Of a DNA stretch of 64,000 nucleotides, positions 1-11,670 are shown in pieces; position 1 is the first letter of the stretch; every line of letters begins with the position of its first letter. The stretch lies in contig BCKC01000001.1 of the NCBI GenBank assembly GCA_001600455.1, forward strand, positions 5,978,441 through 6,042,440. Reading direction: 5' to 3'. Made by a program: the position numbers and the translations under genes. This DNA comes from Endocalyx cinctus (taxonomy: Eukaryota; Ascomycota; Sordariomycetes; Amphisphaeriales; Apiosporaceae). The notes under the pieces are model-generated. The model saw only the letters and a list, made by a program, of their open reading frames with translations, ran no database searches and was not told the origin of the DNA.

Positions 1-939
1 ATTTTGAGGCATCGTCGTCAAGCCCAGCCAAAGGTTAGGCACCAAGTCGGCCGGTAAGCGGGCCTCCGCGTCCCTGCGAATTACCGGTAAATCATCGGAA
101 TAGATCGCGCCTCGCAGTATGACCTCGAATTCGGGCGTTCCCTCGACGGTAGAGTTGGCCAAGGCTAGAAAAGCGACGAGCTCGCCCTCGAGCGGGCCGG
201 CTTTCGGCCTCAGCAAGGAGACTTTTGAGACCTTTTTATGCGAACAAAGAATTTTCTCCAGGTCGGCATTACTTTGTTTTGGCAGAGTTTGGTTCCGGTC
301 CGGTGATGGGGTTTTGGACCTCGCCGGAGATTTTAATGGAATCGTCGGAGGACGGGGCGAGCTAAGACCTACGAATGATGACGATCCGGAGGAGTTAGGC
401 CTTGATAGACCGTAAGATGATAAATCGGACTCATGCCCTTTTTCTACTTGGTCCCACGGTCTCAAACGTTGATCTGACTCGGCAGACACCGTGCGGTCCA
501 CGATATCTTCCTCTTCGAAAAAATTGTTTCCGCTAGTAAACAGTGTCTGGACCTCCTGAACAATTTCATGGACACCTCGGAAATCAATTAACGACTCCTC
601 GAGCGAGGCATTCGAATCACGAATGCCAAGAATATCTGCTACAGGCGTTTCTGGTTGTCTACCGGCTACATCCCTTCTCAACGGTGGTGTTAATTTAAGC
701 GGAGCGGAATAATCCGACGCAGAGTCGACGGAGTTGCTCCTGGCTGTCCTCGGACTTTCAGGTAGCGGTATGGACTCATTTGCAGTTTTCTTAGTCTCTA
801 CGGTATCACCGCCTTCCGGCGAAGAGCCGGGAGGGGTGGGGGGTAACTCATCGGCAGGTATACTAGGAGTGTAGACGATAGTCTCTGTAGTGAAATCTCC
901 CAAGACTGCGTCTATTTCCACTCGCTCTGCCCAAGTCAT
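1..939 (-). CDS. Partial NRPS-type adenylation-domain protein with long disordered N-terminus
   Basis: An open frame of 313 codons runs from the ATG at 939 off the left edge with no stop; an in-frame TAG lies just upstream of that ATG. Residues 1 to about 215 are Ser/Pro/Thr-rich, with SPR, TPP and SPD motifs and no recognisable fold. From about residue 225 the sequence changes to a pattern typical of the C-terminal subdomain of fungal NRPS adenylation domains: V-S-K-V-S-L-L-R-P-K-A-G-P-L, then L-V-A-F-L-A-L, and near the edge LPADLVPNLWLGLTTMPQN, matching the usual LPxxMVPxxW...LPxNxxGK block. The large N-terminal adenylation subdomain is missing before it. This could be a natural fusion, a deleted NRPS, or two genes joined by an unrecognised intron. 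The end of the gene lies outside the window. Gene likely real; product uncertain. Confidence 0.55.
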   Translation of the reverse strand, partial: MTWAERVEIDAVLGDFTTETIVYTPSIPADELPPTPPGSSPEGGDTVETKKTANESIPLPESPRTARSNSVDSASDYSAPLKLTPPLRRDVAGRQPETPVADILGIRDSNASLEESLIDFRGVHEIVQEVQTLFTSGNNFFEEEDIVDRTVSAESDQRLRPWDQVEKGHESDLSSYGLSRPNSSGSSSFVGLSSPRPPTIPLKSPARSKTPSPDRNQTLPKQSNADLEKILCSHKKVSKVSLLRPKAGPLEGELVAFLALANSTVEGTPEFEVILRGAIYSDDLPVIRRDAEARLPADLVPNLWLGLTTMPQN

Positions 940-3667
940 CGAAGACGATGCACTACCTATAAGCTGTTAACTCTCAATGATCTTGACCAAGTTATTTCCG
1001 AAGGTGTTTCTACCTAGAGGCATTTTCGAGTCAGCTTCTTCGCTTCGTCACCAACACTTTTTCCGGGTTAATTCCGCTGCACGACGACATGAAACTTTTT
1101 AAGCGTTGGAAGTGTCTCGTGGTGCAGCTTAAAGACGTGTTGAAAAGAAATTGAAGGGGTTTGTTTCACTTAGGAAATAATATAGAAAAAGAGAGAGGGG
1201 CAAAAAGAATAAAAGAAATTCGGTTTGAATACCAGTAGTAATAAGAGAAACTTACTTGATCCCAAGCTGACCTCGTTCAAAAGGTATGGCATGAGATATG
1301 GATCAAGAGAAGATTGAGAATACGTCGGCCATCTAGATGATGAGAAGATAGGGTTGTTGGAGCAAAGGATCGAGTGCAGAGTGAAATGATGTAGGATTGA
1401 TTGGTCGGTTGGTAGATTGGAAGGATTCAAAATTGTGTGACCAATTCTTGATGATGGGGAGTCCGGATCAGAATGATAAAAGACCAACAGAGAAGAGCGA
1501 GTATTGGTAATTAGAGGTTATATCAAAGCATGTTGGCTATGTAAGTGAAACGTGTGAAGGAACAAAAAAAGTTATTTAGGTTTTCTGGGAGCTGTCTACG
1601 TATGATAAGACATAATGGGAAATAATGACGTTAGTTCAGACAGATTTGGATATGGATTTGAAGGATGGAGGCGGATGTTTATTAAACGCGTTTTCTCGGT
1701 AAGATAGGAAATAGTGTAATACTTGATGTGGTACTCCCGTACATAGTACATTCTGAAGGGGGGGGGGGGGNNNNNNNNNNNNNNNNNNNNNNNNNNNNNN
1801 NNNNNNNNNNNNNNNNNNNNNNNNNNNNNNNNNNNNNNNNNNNNNNNNNNGGGGGGGGGGGGGGGGGGGGGGGGGGATATTCTAGGATAATTGACAGTTT
1901 CAGTGGCTTGGCTTCTATTATGACTAGCTACTTTGGATTATGTGATATGATGTCCATATTCTATTTTCCATACTTAATCATCCATCCTACGGTACAAGCC
2001 TCTAGTGTACGTGTAGGTGTATGGATGTCCACGGGTTGATAATGTCCACCTGGTACAGTATCACGTAGACGTTCTCGCGAAAAAGAGACAAAGAAAAAGA
2101 AAAAAGAAAGAAATAAGCTGGTAAGATTGCTAAAGTTGGTAATTCGAAGTATTCGGATCAACGTTTCGGGGATCCACTCCGGAGTTATACTTAGTTACAG
2201 TAAGGGAAGAAGCGTCTGGATCCACAAAGCACAGAGCTACAGTGCACTAGTCAGCGGCGAAGCTGGCTTAGGTTGGCTGGATGGGTAACTAAAAATAGGG
2301 TAAGGCTGTACAGTATAGAAAACGTTACAGCTTAATTAGTACACAGTAAGCTTTTTAATCGTCCGTATACTAATAATGTAACACTATAACTACTTACCTA
2401 GTATAGGTATGTAGTACTCTATAACTAGTACTCCGTACGCTATAGTGAACCGTATTTTTCGGTAATTACTTTCCTTCACCTTATTTACTTATCTTTGGAT
2501 CTTCATGAGCTGGGGTAACGGGGAAGTAAAAGAAGAAAAGAAAAGAACCTAGAGAAATAAAGAAATCAATCAATCAATATTGAAAGATAATGAACCTATA
2601 TTAAGTATCCCTCATCTCAAAAGTCCTGAAAAGTTTATATACTAACTCCAGGTTCTGATTAATTGATCCGTGTGGGTGTAGTACTGTGTAGTATATGATA
2701 GTGACAATGATGATGATGACTCCAAGACACTACTAACCTACCTACTTGCTCTATCTACATATACTCCTGTACAGTATACATATATGTAGAACGTTACCAA
2801 ATTCTAGATCGTTCGTGTCTACATACTATAAACACTAGCAGCGTAGTGTACGGTATTGTATTTATATGTATGGTATACACGTACGTCAAATCCTTTTGTC
2901 CACTTGAATAGAGGCAGGGTTATCATTCCCACTTCCAGCTATGTTCTACAAGGGTAACGATACCGAACTATTGTATGAATTACTACACCTTTACCACGTA
3001 TTTGCGTACTTACTCTTTCAAGATGTTACCCAACCGAGCCGACTTTCAAATCACAGGTCCATACAAACTCGTACTTGACCCTCCCTCAATATTAAACAGC
3101 TTCCTAGGTGGTATATATTCACATAAGGTGTTTTACCCCTACTTAAGTAACCAAATCTAGACACCTTAAAAGGCCTATTTAGAATATTTCCCATCGCTTT
3201 TCCACACCTCACCAACTGTTCCGATCAACCCTATTGGTCCTCCATTCACCACCCACACGTGGCCACAGTTGCACCACAGCTTGCTTAGTGGGGAAAAAAG
3301 ACAAAAGTTGCTCAGCTGGCTGGTTGAATGGTTCGTCACTTATAAGACGTTATAAGACGTTATTATCACAAGATATAATAAGTATCCCGCTTCCTGGATA
3401 CTTTTCTATCTACCTTTTTTTTTTTTTTTTTTTTTTTTTTTTGCGCTTCCGGGTACACTACAATTAAATCAAGTAAGCTTTTTAAATAAATAAAATTTGA
3501 AGGGTTATATTTTACATGCGTTACGCCATGTATATACACAAATATCAAATATGTATCTACACTACCAAACTACCAGACTAGTTGACTACTGAACTGTATA
3601 CATATCCACTCTGCGGTGGATTAGCCGTAAAAAGGGTCGAAGATATTCCAGTGTTGATTGGCCGCAC
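940..3667. other. Intergenic, AT-rich, contains assembly gap
   Basis: No convincing gene. The short open frames are low-complexity or fall in homopolymers. The stretch holds the poly-G/N gap (1758-1876), a 28-nt poly-T tract at 3415-3442, and many GTAC/TAGGTA-rich motifs such as the one near 2424 (AGTACTCCGTAC). Confidence 0.6.
1758..1876. repeat. Poly-G tract interrupted by an 80-nt N gap
   Basis: Thirteen G residues (1758-1770), then N from 1771 to 1850, then 26 G residues (1851-1876). Both flanks are pure G, so the gap probably sits inside one long G homopolymer that could not be assembled. Its true length is unknown. Confidence 0.95.
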
Positions 3668-4233
3668 TTAACTTCCGGATGTCGATGCTGACGACCGATT
3701 TTGTATATCTTGAGACCGGGCCGTGACAAATCTTGGAGCCAACTCTTCGACATTCTCCATGGCTTTTTTCTCTAGTGCTGCTTCTTTTCTAGCTTGAACA
3801 TCTAGTCTATTTATTTTTATTTTTTCACCCCATCGGAAAAATTACGTCAATAAAATAAATGTTCAAACCACTTTGACCAAGAAAAAAAAAAGAAACCAAC
3901 GAGTGGTCGGGTAGGTAGGTAGGTAGGTAGGTATGGAGGAGGAAGAACTCCTTACTTGTACATAATGTTCAAAACGTCCTTTTGCTGCTTACGTTGGTAG
4001 TCGAACGAGAGCGGCCACGACCGGTGGACCTGCTGCTGGCAGGCCTCCTCCGCCTTCCGAGCCGACTTGCACCAGCCGCACGTCTCCCAGGTCTTCACCA
4101 CGGACGGTCGCCGTACCGTCTCGTCGCAGAGCAGGCCGTTTTCGAACTTCCAGCACGGCGTGAACCCGTTCTTCTCGTCGAACGGCTTGTGGCACTCGTC
4201 GCACTGGCTAAATTCTCTCAATGTCCAGCACAT
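3668..4233 (-). CDS. Small cysteine-rich hypothetical protein (two CxxC pairs)
   Basis: A two-exon model gives 138 aa. Exon 1 is 4233-3956. The intron is 3955-3807 (donor GTAAGG, acceptor AATAG) and contains a GTAG-type microsatellite. Exon 2 is 3806-3668. The splice keeps the frame and replaces an immediate stop after the donor with a lysine/glutamate-rich helical tail. The N-terminal half has CDEC (about residues 11-14), a Cys in the TPCWKF stretch and CGWC, spaced like a zinc-binding knuckle, followed by a charged C-terminus. It resembles small uncharacterised proteins found across filamentous ascomycetes, but I cannot assign a function. No signal peptide or membrane segment is visible. 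The start is the only ATG before the cysteine block. Confidence 0.6.
3911..3933. repeat. GTAG tetranucleotide microsatellite
   Basis: About 5.75 copies of GTAG in tandem, inside the intron of the 3668-4233 gene. Confidence 0.9.
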
Positions 4234-5271
4234 TGTTGTCGTATATATTTAATAGAACCCTTTTGAAGATGCTACAAATTTACTTGGATACTTTTTAAGC
4301 TTCTTCTTTCCAAATTCTCGTCGTGAATATAGTTTATTTTGTTCCTGTCCCTTACTTACCGTCCCATTTCGTAGAATTCGAGAATCAGTGCTGCTAATCT
4401 GAGTATTTATAGACAGGTTCTTGATACACGTCTTTGTATAGCACATCATTGTTTCTCCCTTGAAAATTGACAACGACATTGTTGACGAAAGCGAGTGGCG
4501 ATCCAGTTGTTTGTTCAGATTATTCCTTTGTACTCGCATTTTTGGGCGTTCAACCGTTTCAAAGACTGACACAAAAAAGTCCAGTCTCGGTTCATCAAAG
4601 GAAAAATTTTCATTGTTTAAGTATCCAGATTAGAACAAAGCGGACGTATAAGAGTACAAGAGTTGCATATCTTACATGTAACCAAAACATATAGAAATGC
4701 AGAATGGGGTTCCCTTAATGTAGCTAGATAGCCTTAATGATAAGTTACGATTGAGCTATTTCGAAGCGGGATCAATACACCAATGATGTACTATGATTAT
4801 TATGAACAATTATCCCGTAGGAATCTTCGATTAAGAGACACCGAACCAGCGTAGGTTTAATTCATGTATAGTAAGGTATGTTTATCTATATAGGTAAGTC
4901 AGCATACTTATGCATGATTGAATGTACTGATCGGTGGCCGTTTCAAACTTATCATCGATGACAATCCTCTTTCGATGATACCGTTCTCGACGCAAGTACA
5001 ACCAGCCGCTAATCATGAAGCAACTCTCCTCATTCAAAATAGTATACAGGCTGGGAATATCATGAAACATGCAAGCAACACACTTGGAACATATATATAG
5101 TACAGAAATTCTTCAAGGTCCCATGCCACCATCCTCCCAATTCCCATTCCATATACCCCGCCCTGTCTAAGTTCGATAGGCATACAGTGGATCACCCCAG
5201 TCGTTTCTCATAAACTTCGACGCTCTGGCGAATAGCTGACCTTCCCAAAGTTTGTACGGTAGCAAGAGTCT
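4234..5271. other. Intergenic, no gene seen
   Basis: AT-rich spacer upstream of the small Cys-rich gene and downstream of the SAP gene. Short frames on both strands show no domain or coding bias. It probably holds the promoter of the gene ending at 3668 and the 3' region of the SAP gene. Confidence 0.5.
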
Positions 5272-8200
5272 TTATACGACAACTTCCTCTTCGTCAGGGT
5301 CTTCAATGCTGGTCCGCCGAGTAGCTTCATAAGTACTCTTGATCTTCTCACCATTTTCCCCCGTGATCTCTTCCGGTCCCGCCGGTGTAGCACTAGCTTC
5401 ATCACCATCCTTTCCTTTCTGCTTCTCTTTGTCCTTTTCCTTGGATCCGAACGGCCAGAGGCTAGTGAAAGCAGAGCTCTTTTGATTTTGTGACGGCGGG
5501 TGGACTGGGAGAGGCTTCACAATGACACTGCCCCTTTCCTCATCACCGTCCTTATCGACTTCGGGCATGGCAAAGTCACCGAATTCCTCGTCTTCATCCT
5601 CTCCCTCGTTTACCGGCTGCTCGTCTTTGTCAGAATCAGAGTCATCTCTACCATCCCCGAACTTCTCCTTGCCCCGTCGCAATGCTCCTCGCCACCAGCT
5701 TCCTCGAGATGGGCCTGAGTTCCATGAATCTGTATGATTGTTTCCGTCGAGACCATCGTCGCTATCATCATCTACGTCTTCACCATCATCATCAAATGGG
5801 TTTCGGAGAATCCCAATATTGGCTGGCTCTCCGCTCAGCTCCAACCTATCTTCGTCATCGACGTTCTCTATTTCCGCCGACTGGGCTGGAACTACAGCAG
5901 CATTCTTTTGATGCATGGCAAGGCGTGCGGCGAGCTGTAATCGCGCACGTGATGGTGGAATATTCAAAGGAGGCGGAGGTGGAGGGGGTGGAGGAATAGA
6001 AGGTGGTGCTAATGAGGATGATGAATTAAGCGTATCGGTATATGCTCGAAACTGCGAAATTGTTAGTAAGTGTGCGATCAAACCACAGAAAAAGGGGCAA
6101 ACAAAAAAAACTCACCTCGTTATTAACATCTTCCTCATTATCTTCAGGTTCGTCTTCCTCTTCATCGCTGGAGCTTCCAAAGCCAGATCCGGTCATTAAA
6201 CCAGAGCTGATACTGAAAGGTCCTAGGCTGCTGCCGCTACCGTTATCTTGAAGATCGAGACTACCCCCGGCACCACCGCCAAGACCAGCCTCAGCGAGGG
6301 CATTGGAGCCTCCACCTTGTCCAGAACCGAGTCCCAGACTAGACAGTCCCATGCCCCCCAGCCCGTTACCCGCCATTTGTCGATTGCTCAAAGCAACTTC
6401 TGGCCTAACACCGCCCAGGATCGCATTGTCCCTCTCCCGCGTCTCGGCCAAGGCACCTTCAACATAATTGATCCAGTCTTGGCTCATAACACGCTCCAAG
6501 ACAAGTTCTGACAATAGTTCAGGTGGATTACGTTCTGTAAATTTGACAACTTCTTCAGCAATAAGTGTTAAGTGCCCCATATAACCCATGCGGGTCTTGT
6601 TCTGCGCCTGTGATTGTTCACTGGCCATCTGCCCGTTAATTATGGCATTAGTTATATCTGCCGCCTCGAACAGTGAAATTGCGAGGGTTGGGTTATATCC
6701 ACGATCCATCGGACCGTTGAAAACCTGCTGAACAATATCATAGACAACATTATGAAGGAAATTGTTCCAAGGGTATTTAAAGAAGAAAGACTGGTGATCA
6801 TAGTCAGCATGGAATGAGTAGTTAAAAAGTATTAATTTAAGAAGGAAAAAAAAGACTTACTAGTATGATTGGAACAACACGATGCTCCACGAATTGCATT
6901 TTCAAGAAATCGCCTACGACTGGGTTGAGCTGCTCAGCTGGCGCTTGTTGCGAGCTCTCAGTTTCAACGGGTAAAGAAGCCTTTTCCCCAGTTTGGTTAG
7001 CATCTGTAGTGGAAGGGACTTCAGCATGTGCCGGTGTTGAATCGGTGACAACCGGAGAACCTTCCAATTCTAATACGTCATTTGCTATGGGAGTTTCCGA
7101 TGTTGGCAATAAATGAGATACGTCTTGGTTTAGAAGCTTCGATAGCTCCGAAGCTTCGACTGATGCGGGCATCGCGGATGAAGGCTGATCATGGAGATCT
7201 CTCGACGTAGGCTCCTTATCGTTGTCTGTCGTTGGGATAACCGAATGGTCTTTAACAATGGTGACATCTGCTTGCTCGTCTGCAGCTGTAGATGACTCCG
7301 TAGAAGGGGGAAACTCGGATGGTAGCAGCGTCTTAGTACTATCGGTTGAGTTGGACGCTTCCGTTTCTACATTAGGTTTCGCCACCTTCTTTGGGGAGAG
7401 CGGAGCAACAACCAATTCGGGATTCTCAAATTGCTGATCGTTAATTTTCAAATCATGCGCATTGAGGCGCGGGGAGCTCAAGGGTTCATCGACAAAGTCA
7501 TCATCATCCTTGTGGAGGAAGGACGCCGGTGAGCCTGTGGGTATTTCTTCTTCGGCCTTGACAAATTCGTGAGAGGTATCCTCGGTCATTTCACCTGACG
7601 GGCTAACTTCCTCGAAACCATCATCGTCAGATGCATTCGTAACCTCAAGTCGACGGCCATCATCCGGTGACGCATGTCGAAACCGCATCGTAAGATCTTC
7701 GGATGATTGTGCTTCTTCACCACGGTTTGCAGTTAGCCGTCCCTGGACACGCAGGTTTCGTCGTTCCTCGTCTCTGATAGCGATAACTTGCTCTGATCCA
7801 ACCTCGTTCAAAAGCGACATGTTGCTACAGTGCAGGAGCTCAGCCATCAACTCGCACGTTTTAAAGCGGTCAAAGCCTAGCGGTTCAATCTCGTCACCAA
7901 AGGTAGAATCTAACCGTTGTTTCTGAGCTGGCGCATCAATAATAAGAGACATGAAAGCAGGCACGTTTTCGGCGAAGAGCCGGAGGAGATTTCCTAGGTA
8001 AATCGGATCACGGCTGGACGGCAACGCATTCGTATCAGTCCCAACGTCAGGATCATAATCTGAGTTGTTCTTCCGAATCACCTCGATAACAATGCCAACA
8101 CCGACGGTCAACGGATTGCCACCTCCGAGCATATAATTCATCAATCTTTCAACGCAAGGTTTTGATACGAGCTGACGGGTGAGCTCATTCGGACCAATGC

Positions 8201-9088
8201 AGGCTTGTTCATTTTGCGAAGCATTTGCAGAAACGGTGATGATGGCCTTAATGAAATCTCCCGCAGCAGTTTGTGTCGCCCAGCTGTATTCCGGGCCGAG
8301 GTAGGAAAGTAGTATAGGCATAACATCCTTTGTATAAAGCCACTATTGGAAGTAAATAAAAACATTAGTAACACGAAAACATTGATGATAGTTCGAAAAT
8401 TATAGAAAGAGAGTGTGTATACCTCAACTATACCCTGACCGCTATCCGTTCTCTCCAAGCTGATGATTTTAAGCAGAAGATCCATTATCATGGGACAGTC
8501 GACGTGTCGAAGCATGTTAGGAATAGCGTTATCCAGCGACTTGAGTAAACCTACCATTTCTTCCGTCTTCTTGTCGAAAAGCGATTCGTTCACTTTAGTG
8601 AAATAGCTAGCTTGGAGAGGATCTAAGGGGGCGGGGAGTTTCAAGAAATTCCAGAGATTTCGTAGGAGATGCTGACTTTCCATGAGGGCTTCGTAGATGG
8701 ACCAGTTATCGGAAGAAAGGACTTCTGCAGCAACGTAGGCGTAGCGATTGCGTTTCTTTTCGACCTCTTCTTCTTCATTCTCGTCGTTGGTAGTCCTGGA
8801 AGAAGAGCGTGGGCGCCCGAATGAAAGAGCACGAGCTCTGGATTTCTTCTCATCCTCCTGGGCATCGTCTGGTTGTTCAGTTGGTTCGAGCTTCGGGGCG
8901 ACGACATATTCGAGTAATTTCTCAAGGACCTTCTCTTCTCGCAGATATTCAATCAGTTTAGTATTGTGTTGTTTGAGCTCCTGAATCAAATCGCTCTCGT
9001 CGAGGAGATCTTCTAACTGAAAGTCGGGCTTCTCGAGAATAGTGTCAATAGTGGAGATGTTGGCGTAACCGCCAAATCTCCAAAACAT
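5272..9088 (-). CDS. SIT4 phosphatase-associated protein (SAP155/185/190 family; PP6 regulatory subunit)
   Basis: Four exons, all phase 0, give about 1200 aa: 9088-8423, 8342-6861, 6790-6116 and 6051-5272. Intron 1 has a TACTAAT-type branch point. The N-terminus M-F-W-R-F-G-G-Y-A-N-I-S-T-I-D and the block L-E-D-L-L-D-E-S-D-L-I-Q-E-L typify the SAPS domain. Splicing restores W-L-Y-T-K-D-V-M-P at the exon 1/2 junction and K-Y-P-W-N-N-F-L-H-N-V-V-Y-D at the exon 2/3 junction, both family hallmarks. The middle of exon 2 (roughly residues 415-690) is an acidic, Ser/Thr-rich insert. The C-terminus carries a nine-proline run and acidic patches. SAP proteins bind the PP2A-like phosphatase Sit4/PP6 and direct it in TOR signalling, G1 progression and ER-Golgi traffic; this role is from family knowledge. 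A single filamentous-fungal gene usually replaces the yeast paralogues. Confidence 0.92.
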
Positions 9089-10678
9089 GATGACAGATAA
9101 TAGGCTTGAAGCCCTATGTCACTTTACCGATGGGATATTGTAGATGTGGACTAGGTATGGTGGATAAGAATTTTTTCGGGGACGTAGGATCTAAGGATTG
9201 AGTCGTCGACATACGAGACGTTGTCAATATTTCAAACTTGTCCAGTAGTCATCGGAATAGGGAAATAAGTAAGTCGCCAATGTGTAAAAAGGCCGACAAA
9301 GTTTGTTGTGTAGTTGTATTTGTAGTTGTAGTTGTGATTATGAGTAAGTGCGCTCGAAATGCATGTGTTGATTGATGGTAAAGTTGGTAATCGGTCAAAG
9401 CGGGTATGACCTAGCGCAGCCTCTCCTCCACCTTTAACAATCAAGCGTAATGATTTTCGATAATCGCAATTCACTGTTATCTGTAATTGGCGATAGAGAA
9501 ATTCAAGGAGATTAAAAAAAAGGAGGCTAGGGGTATTCTATATTATCTTCACACATAAAGCATAAACTAGTAAAAAGAACTCAAGACTTGTCTATTAGAC
9601 CTTGTCGATGTTGTTAATGGTTGATGCCAAACGAGTAAGGGTACCTAAGCATCGGTCGGGCATAATACACTACAATATCTTCACTGTATCCATAAACAGA
9701 TATAGTGGGCCTAGGCTGCCTAACAGGGCAAATAGGCGTTAATGAATGTGCAAAACGGAACGGAAAAATGTTTCATATATTCACTTAACGAGACATTTTG
9801 ATATTGAGTATAACTAATTATCCTGTCAGCTTGTGGGAGCCCCATATAGTCGTACATAGTACATCGATTGGTAGTATATATCTGTCTACATATGAATTTT
9901 TGATCTGAATCATAACTTTGGTGAATATATATATACATATAAGAGAATAAACCTAGATCTCGGCCGAGGATATAAAGAGGTATGTAAAAGAAAAAGAGCG
10001 GTGAAGCAAAGAAAGAGAAAAGCAATGAAGGATAGATGCACTTTTCACAAATTGCAGGGCCTTATCTAGCCCACGGTAGCACTCTTTTCTAGCCTACACC
10101 AGCATATGCTGTCTCAACCACATCCTTAAACAGTAGCTTACGGATATCAAGCCACAGTACTATCCCCGAGACATTCGTCTTTGGAGAGCGGCTTTCTACA
10201 GCTTGAGAAACACTTCGCGGAGTTTCCCTCGTTTATATCAACAGCTCTGCTCCTCCATCTTTAAGTCATATGAATGAGATACACCACAAAATCATTGAGG
10301 CTCAAAGTAAATATATATCTATATATAAACGTATATGTATGAGCTTTTTGCTATACCTTGATGAGTATGTACCATCAAGGTGAGAATTTAGCTTACCTGT
10401 GTACCAATATCTTGTCTTACGGTATGGTTGAGACAAAGTAAACAATCGATCCATGATTACAGAATTGTGGTCCGATGTTGGTTGATACTTGCAGAAGGAT
10501 TTACACTGAGGTGTTCAAACTACCACCAACCCCGGAACAAACGGTTATTGAGGAACAATCCTATTTATACAAATAGTTCATTTGACTACTTAGATGCAAT
10601 CAGAATGATAGACAAGACTTATACATTCACTGATTGGTTATTTTATCAATAATCATCTTCCCTTCAAATATAGACCTC
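9089..10678. other. Intergenic, no gene seen
   Basis: AT-rich spacer between the SAP gene start and the GliT-like pseudogene. I see only short, low-complexity open frames, and no RNA gene. Confidence 0.5.
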
Positions 10679-11670
10679 ATGGATGTCGCCATCATTGGAG
10701 GGGGCCCTGCCGGGCTAACGGCGGCTGCTTCTTTAGCTCGTCAGCTTCACATTGCTGTTGTTTTTTGATACCAAATCGTACCGAAATGCAAAAGCATCTC
10801 ACATGCACATTGTCCCAGGATGGGAGTATAAGGACCCTAAGGGATTTCCGTGCCTCCGCAAGGAATGACGTCTTGTCCAATTATTCCACTATTCAATTCG
10901 CTGATATCGGCGTTATCAAAGTGGAAAAGAAAAAATGATTCTCACTTTACTCTTGAAGACGAGAGGGGAAAGACGTGGGACTTCCGGAAGCTGATACTAG
11001 CTATTGGCTCTTCTGACACATATCCCGATATTCCATGCTACGGGCAACTCTGGGCTAAAAGGATGTAAGTTGAATCCCACCGTAATTGAGATTTATAAAC
11101 TACTGAGGAGCAACTTCAGTTTTCATTGCCTATTCTGTAAAGGTTATGAGGATCGAAATGCTTCATCTTCGGGCGTTCTCGTCGTTTCTCCCATCCTGCA
11201 CCCGGCCTTAGCCATCCACCTGGCTGAAAATGCGGCTCAGTTGACTGACAAATTACCCTTTATACCAATGTCAATGATGACTTGACCTCCCAGCTTATCC
11301 CAATCGTGAATTCGAAGTTCAAGGTTGAATCTCGCCAGGTCAAAGATCTCGTCGAGAATGATAGTTCCAATTCCGTCGCCGTCGAATTTACTGATGGCGG
11401 CCGCAAGGAAGAACAGTTCCTTGTCCATAATCCAATTACTAGCGTTCAGGGCTATGAAAGACCCAGCTCGGCATTACCCTAACTCCCATGGATGATATCC
11501 AAGCCGACGCGCCTTTTTACCAGAGAAGCGCTCGAGGCGACTTTGCTGCTGGAGACTGTATTACTCCTTACAAGGTCATTCCGGGAGCCATCTCCAGCGG
11601 ATGCAATGATTCAGTGGGCTGCAGCGCGTAGCTACAAGCTGAGAAGTATGGCCAGCCAGCGATGTTTTGA
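10679..11670 (+). pseudogene. Decayed GliT-like FAD/NAD disulfide oxidoreductase
   Basis: Translation starts with V-A-I-I-G-G-G-P-A-G-L, the FAD-binding GxGxxG motif. It continues across shifting frames through A-I-G-S-S-D-T-Y-P-D-I-P, then H-C-L-F-C-K-G-Y-E-D-R (the redox CxxC of GliT-type enzymes), and ends with F-A-A-G-D-C-I-T-P-Y-K-V-I-P-G-A, the C-terminal flavin motif. An intron with a GTAAGT donor at 11066 and a TTCAG acceptor near 11131 still has correct phase before the CLFC block. The frame breaks in a T-run near 10764-10769, again near 10840, near 10938 in an A-run, near 11250 and near 11466, and a TAG interrupts the C-terminal motif at 11627-11629. With five shifts and a stop it cannot encode the full enzyme. 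Relatives oxidise dithiols, including in epidithiodioxopiperazine self-protection. No metabolite cluster is intact here. Confidence 0.85.

Noticed and set aside
1170..1487. 105-codon minus-strand frame
   Set aside because: Ser/Phe/Leu-rich with no domain or coding signal; sits in AT-rich spacer.
1728..2039. Frame through the poly-G/N gap
   Set aside because: Created by the G homopolymer and unknown bases.
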